7,425 nucleotides of DNA from positions 1-7,425 of the forward strand of contig CAZWUL010000051.1 of the NCBI GenBank assembly GCA_964636625.1, written 5' to 3'. A program made the translations under genes and the position numbers. The stretch is from CAZWUL01 sp964636625. Lineage in GTDB: Bacteria; Atribacterota; Phoenicimicrobiia; Phoenicimicrobiales; Stramentimicrobiaceae. The notes under the pieces are model-generated. The model was not told where the DNA came from. It saw only the letters and a program-made list of their open reading frames with translations, and did no database searches. Shown piece after piece: positions 4,591 through 7,425 of this stretch. Numbering within the stretch: position 1 is the stretch's first letter; every line of letters begins with the position of its first letter.

Positions 4591-4884
4591 ATGTCCCTAC
4601 CTCAACATTTAAGTCAAAAAGAAATTGAACAGAATTCATCCCAGCTTGATAACTGGTCTGTTCTTGAAAACCGTTATCTGGTATCTGTTTTTGAATTTCC
4701 GGACTTTGTAAATGCCCTTGAATTCACAGTTAAGGTTGGTTTAGTAGCGGAAGAGATGCAACACCATCCCGAAATCAATTTATCATGGGGTAAGGTAGCC
4801 CTGGAAATAACCACTGATGACATGGGTGGATTAACCGAATTGGACTTCTTATTTGCCCTGAAAGTTAATAAATTGTTTGAATGA
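4591..4884 (+). CDS. Pterin-4a-carbinolamine dehydratase-like protein, catalytic His replaced
   Basis: This 97-residue protein has the length and fold signature of the PCD/DCoH family, which dehydrates 4a-hydroxytetrahydropterin. The family pattern is acidic-x3-His-His-Pro-x5-aromatic-x9-His (or Trp)-x8-15-Asp. Seen: Glu54-x3-His58-His59-Pro60-x5-Trp66-x9-Asp76-x8-Asp85, and MGGLTELD at 78-85 matches the usual GGL(S/T) segment. Every element is present at exact spacing except that Asp76 stands where the third active-site His is expected. Activity may be lowered or changed. Methanogens do not use the aromatic amino acid hydroxylases this enzyme serves in animals; a link to molybdopterin or other pterin metabolism has been proposed for microbial homologues, which I cannot test here. 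It has its own ribosome binding site and no operon partner; the gene downstream is convergent. Confidence 0.88.
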   Translation: MSLPQHLSQKEIEQNSSQLDNWSVLENRYLVSVFEFPDFVNALEFTVKVGLVAEEMQHHPEINLSWGKVALEITTDDMGGLTELDFLFALKVNKLFE

Positions 4885-5132
4885 CTGATTAATCCATTTA
4901 GCCAATATAATGCAAGAGAATTAACATTTAATATCGATGCAAAGAACGTTTCGACATGCATTTTAATTCATGCTGATCATTTACACTTGAAATAGGGGTC
5001 ATTTTGATGATCTGATCAGGGATGAAAGAAAATATAGGATAAAAATTTAGGGTTAATAGAAGGTGAATACAAGTTTGATTTGATTAAATAAATTACAACC
5101 ATTTTAAGAATTAGAATATTTCTTGTTAAATG
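4885..5132. other. 248-bp convergent spacer
   Basis: It separates the ends of the dehydratase-like gene and the DUF763 gene. I see no gene. A weak AAGAA/TTCTT pair near 5106-5124 lies just after the DUF763 stop on the minus strand, without a clear T run, so no terminator is called. Confidence 0.5.
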
Positions 5133-6263
5133 TTAATTATCTACATTAAACAAATTTTCCAGGCGTTTAATGGCTTGATAACGATCTTTTTTTTCTAGCC
5201 TGGCATGCTGGAGTGCATCTTGCAGCGTATGAATGGAGTGATCATATACTTCCCGATCCACAGGGTAGGGGAAACCATCTTTACCCCCATGGGTGAAACT
5301 GTACTTAACTGGATCCTCCCAGCTGGCCTGGTCACCATAAACAAGGTCTGAAATCAAAGCCAGGGCACGAATCTTCTTAGGACCCATACCCTTTAAAGAA
5401 ACTAATTCCTCATAACTTTCCGGTTGCAATTCCCAGGCATTCTGAAGAACTTCAAACTCCCGGGGAGATAGATCAGTGCCCAGCACCGGATGATGGCTGG
5501 GTAAAGTGATTTGTGGGCAGAATAAATCCAGATTAGCCTGACCTGCTTTCAGATCCACTTTTTTCTGGAAGTACTTTTTCAGATGTTGTGGGTTATCCAG
5601 AATCAGATCCAGGCTGGTTTGACGTGAGTCGAAACTCAGATCAGAGGTCATGTTCAGGGTTTTTTCCTGTTTAAGGTCGCAACAGATACCATTATGGGGT
5701 TCGTTAATGTAGTTTTCCACAGAATCAGATAACCAATGGTACCGCCGGGCGTATCTGGTGGATTCATTCATTCCCTGCTGCACCACCGCCCAGTCACCCC
5801 GTTCCGTTAAGAAAAAAACATGATGGTAAAGCTGGTAACCGTCCTGAATACATGAATTATCAATTTTAGCTGAGATTTTACTGGAATAAACCAGTTCTTC
5901 CAGTTTTGCGGAGGATAATGAGAATACTTCCCCAGCATCCAGGATCTCCTGAGGTGTTTTCCGGGAAGCCCGTCCCTTACCCCCTGCGATGAGTATGCCC
6001 TGCTCTTCAGGTTTGATGGCTGTCTTAAGAGCACCGCAGGTGGTGGTGGTTGTGCCAGAACTGTGCCAATCAAACCCCAGGACACAGGAAAAAGCTTGAA
6101 ACCAGTGGGGGTCCGAGATCCTGGATAAAAATTCATCTGGACCATACTCATAGATTATTGAATCTGTAACTGCTCCGGCCAGTTTAACCATGCGCTTGAA
6201 CAACCAGCGGGGGGCACGACCACCGTGGAGGGGTAAATTGGCCACACCACTTCTTGAACTCAT
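5133..6263 (-). CDS. DUF763 protein with helix-hairpin-helix motif
   Basis: A 376-residue protein that I recognise as the DUF763 family, found in archaea and some bacteria and without an established function. Seen: the N-terminal signature SGVANLPLHGGRAPRWLFKR (5-24), a polar Thr-rich loop GTTTTTCGALK (70-80), a Gly-Lys-rich GGKGRASRKTP (94-104), DWAVVQQGMN (158-167), and near the C-terminus LVSLKGMGPKKIRALAL (287-303), a helix-hairpin-helix with GMGPKK turn as in non-specific DNA-binding repair proteins. The conserved SFTHGGKDGFPYPVDREVYD follows (322-341), then a basic helical tail. Two adjacent Cys at 194-195 are notable. DNA binding is likely, catalysis unknown. The ATG at 6263 is right because the family signature begins four residues later; no good ribosome binding site is visible, so translation may start on a short-leader mRNA. 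The gene stands alone between two spacers. Confidence 0.88.
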   Translation of the reverse strand: MSSRSGVANLPLHGGRAPRWLFKRMVKLAGAVTDSIIYEYGPDEFLSRISDPHWFQAFSCVLGFDWHSSGTTTTTCGALKTAIKPEEQGILIAGGKGRASRKTPQEILDAGEVFSLSSAKLEELVYSSKISAKIDNSCIQDGYQLYHHVFFLTERGDWAVVQQGMNESTRYARRYHWLSDSVENYINEPHNGICCDLKQEKTLNMTSDLSFDSRQTSLDLILDNPQHLKKYFQKKVDLKAGQANLDLFCPQITLPSHHPVLGTDLSPREFEVLQNAWELQPESYEELVSLKGMGPKKIRALALISDLVYGDQASWEDPVKYSFTHGGKDGFPYPVDREVYDHSIHTLQDALQHARLEKKDRYQAIKRLENLFNVDN

Positions 6264-6328
6264 ATTATCATCATTAGTTTTAAGGGATATTAGAATTAAG
6301 TGAGAGCACTTGAGAAGTATTCAAAGAT

Positions 6329-6342
6329 GAAATTATAATTTC
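6329..6342 (-). promoter_or_regulatory. Palindromic TATA-like element upstream of the DUF763 gene
   Basis: GAAATTATAATTTC is a perfect 14-bp palindrome. Read on the minus strand its AATTATAAT core is a possible TATA box about 70 bp before the ATG at 6263, giving a leader of roughly 45 nt. TGAGAA (6311-6316) and TTCTCA (6340-6345) form a further inverted pair around it. Confidence 0.35.
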
Positions 6343-6404
6343 TCAGTACAATACCACCTTATTCAATGCCATTAACAATAAAACATAATTCATAATTTAA
6401 AAAT

Positions 6405-6448
6405 AGAAATTTAAAATGAAAATAAGGAATTAGCAACCCAATATTCCT
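6405..6448 (-). terminator. Hairpin and T-rich tract after the glycosyltransferase gene
   Basis: On the minus strand, AGGAAT (6448-6443) pairs with ATTCCT (6430-6425) around a 12-nt loop, starting 3 nt after the stop codon, and is followed by TATTTTCATTTT and a second T-rich stretch to about 6405. Position and T-rich tail fit a transcription end. Confidence 0.5.
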
Positions 6449-6450
6449 GA

Positions 6451-7425
6451 TTAAGCATATTTATCAATGAGGAAGTCCAGTTCCTTTAGAATAGATTGAT
6501 TTTGATCATGGAAATAATTCAGATGGATGTTTTCACGATACTCATCCAGTTTGGAGAGGAAGTTCTCAATATCTTCACGTTCCAGTTCATCATGAAACTC
6601 ACCGTAACCCAATCTTTCCATGTAAAGGGCGTTTAAGATCTGTTCGAACTGTTTTTTCACTGGAACACTTAAAACCGGTTTTCCCAGATAGAGAGCTTCA
6701 CTGATAAGGGTGAATCCACCATTGGCAATTACTGCCCGGGCCTGGGATAGGTCTGTGAAAAATTCATCCTCATTGAAACTTTTAAACAGCAGGTTTTCAT
6801 CCCGCTCATCACGGTGGAATCCATAGACAATGAATTCATCATCGAATTCCTTCAGAATATCCATTAATCTCTCATTGGAGTCACTGGTCTGGTAAACCAG
6901 TACATGCTCTCCATTATATGGTTCCAGTTCCATTATGGCATCTCTCAGTACTGGTGGGAAATATTTGGTTTTATTGGGATTTTTAATGGGAGGGTAGAAG
7001 TAACTGGTTATGAGATAGAATGTGGGCATTTGAATGAATGACCTGACCACACTTTCAGCAGCAATTCTGTCGGTACGGAACTTTCGGGGGACATCCAATT
7101 CTGCCTGGGTAAGTACATGCATATTATCCAGACTGATCAGTGGAACACGCAGTACCTTGGAGAGGAGATTGGAATAAAATTCAAAATCAGAGATGATGAT
7201 CTGGGGCTTTATTGCCTTGGCCACACTGTACATCAGCCTTAAACTTTTTTTCAAATCCCCTGGGAGGTCTTTCATCCCCTTGATGAACGTTTTGGTGTTC
7301 TGAACAGTGTTATCCTCATATACTGTGTTAAATCCGCCGATTTTGTAAACATGGTCAAAATGAGCGGCCAGGTAATCATAGGCCCGATCTGATGCAAATA
7401 TGTAAACTTCATTGTTCTTGGTTAA
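6451..7425 (-). CDS. MJ1255-type GT-B glycosyltransferase, N-terminus cut by window edge
   Basis: The frame is open without a stop to the right edge, giving 324 visible residues; the ATG at 7275 is internal, because the 50 codons before it encode a normal Rossmann-like stretch (NNEVYIFASDRAYDYLA, then HVYKIGGF). About 20-35 N-terminal residues, including the usual GxGH-type loop, are probably missing. The C-terminal half carries the GT-B donor-binding signature ARAVIANGGFTLISEALYLG, then KPVLSVPVKKQFEQILNA: NGG at visible residues 235-237, Glu243, GKP 248-250, Glu261-Gln262 and Asn265, as in MurG-like transferases that use nucleotide sugars. IISDFE (78-82) and DNMHVLTQAE (100-109) match the acceptor side. 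The closest group I recognise is the MJ1255/VC2487 family. The likely role is in cell-surface polysaccharide or glycolipid synthesis; donor and acceptor are unknown. A hairpin with T-rich tail closes the gene. Confidence 0.88.
   Translation of the reverse strand, partial: LTKNNEVYIFASDRAYDYLAAHFDHVYKIGGFNTVYEDNTVQNTKTFIKGMKDLPGDLKKSLRLMYSVAKAIKPQIIISDFEFYSNLLSKVLRVPLISLDNMHVLTQAELDVPRKFRTDRIAAESVVRSFIQMPTFYLITSYFYPPIKNPNKTKYFPPVLRDAIMELEPYNGEHVLVYQTSDSNERLMDILKEFDDEFIVYGFHRDERDENLLFKSFNEDEFFTDLSQARAVIANGGFTLISEALYLGKPVLSVPVKKQFEQILNALYMERLGYGEFHDELEREDIENFLSKLDEYRENIHLNYFHDQNQSILKELDFLIDKYA

Noticed and set aside
4674..4961. Minus-strand frame of 95 codons over the dehydratase-like gene
   Set aside because: It mostly overlaps the conserved catalytic motif of the plus-strand gene, and its own translation shows no family signature.
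5807..6151. Second minus-strand frame of 114 codons within the DUF763 gene
   Set aside because: It is an out-of-frame reading of the DUF763 gene with no recognisable domain.
7273..7275. ATG as the start of the glycosyltransferase
   Set aside because: Fifty further in-frame codons lead to the right edge and encode a plausible alpha/beta segment; the gene is cut by the window, not started here.
1..7425. CRISPR array, insertion sequence, prophage or defence cluster
   Set aside because: No regularly spaced repeats beyond two or three short copies, no transposase or integrase, no terminal inverted repeats, and all genes have housekeeping-type families with similar base composition.

Overview
The window looks like chromosomal DNA from a methanogenic archaeon, most likely a Methanobacterium-like member of the Methanobacteriales. 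I infer this from the mix of genes (an archaeal-style PdxS, a DUF763 protein, an MJ1255-type glycosyltransferase, a P-II protein), the very AT-rich spacers, TATA-like boxes of the TTTATATA type, GGAGG/GGTGA ribosome binding sites, and T-rich ends after genes. No rRNA, tRNA, CRISPR array, insertion sequence or phage gene is visible.

Layout. A P-II nitrogen regulator (glnK type, N-terminus off the left edge) ends at 256 in what looks like a long nested hairpin terminator. An Fpg/Nei-family DNA glycosylase (551-1333, +) follows and converges on pdxS (1449-2330, -), the synthase subunit of pyridoxal 5'-phosphate synthase; the 115-bp gap carries T-rich ends for both strands. A 546-bp spacer with a perfect-length 20-bp tandem repeat leads to an unrecognised acidic protein (2877-3368, +) whose start codon is unclear. 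A roughly 600-bp AT-rich, palindrome-rich spacer precedes a four-repeat TPR protein (3965-4453, +), then a pterin-4a-carbinolamine dehydratase-like protein (4591-4884, +). On the minus strand lie a DUF763 protein with a helix-hairpin-helix (5133-6263) and a GT-B glycosyltransferase of the MJ1255 type that runs off the right edge (6451-7425).

How the genes relate. Each gene has its own spacer and most have their own promoter-like or terminator-like signals, so they look singly transcribed; I see no operon and no evidence that the products work in one pathway. The functions are housekeeping or accessory: nitrogen sensing, base-excision repair, vitamin B6 synthesis, pterin chemistry, surface glycan synthesis. 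I found no clear new multi-gene system. The points most worth checking are the loss of zinc-finger cysteines in the glycosylase, an Asp in place of the usual catalytic His in the dehydratase, the ACG/TTG start ambiguity at 2856-2877, the tandem repeat before that gene, and the uncharacterised DUF763 protein.
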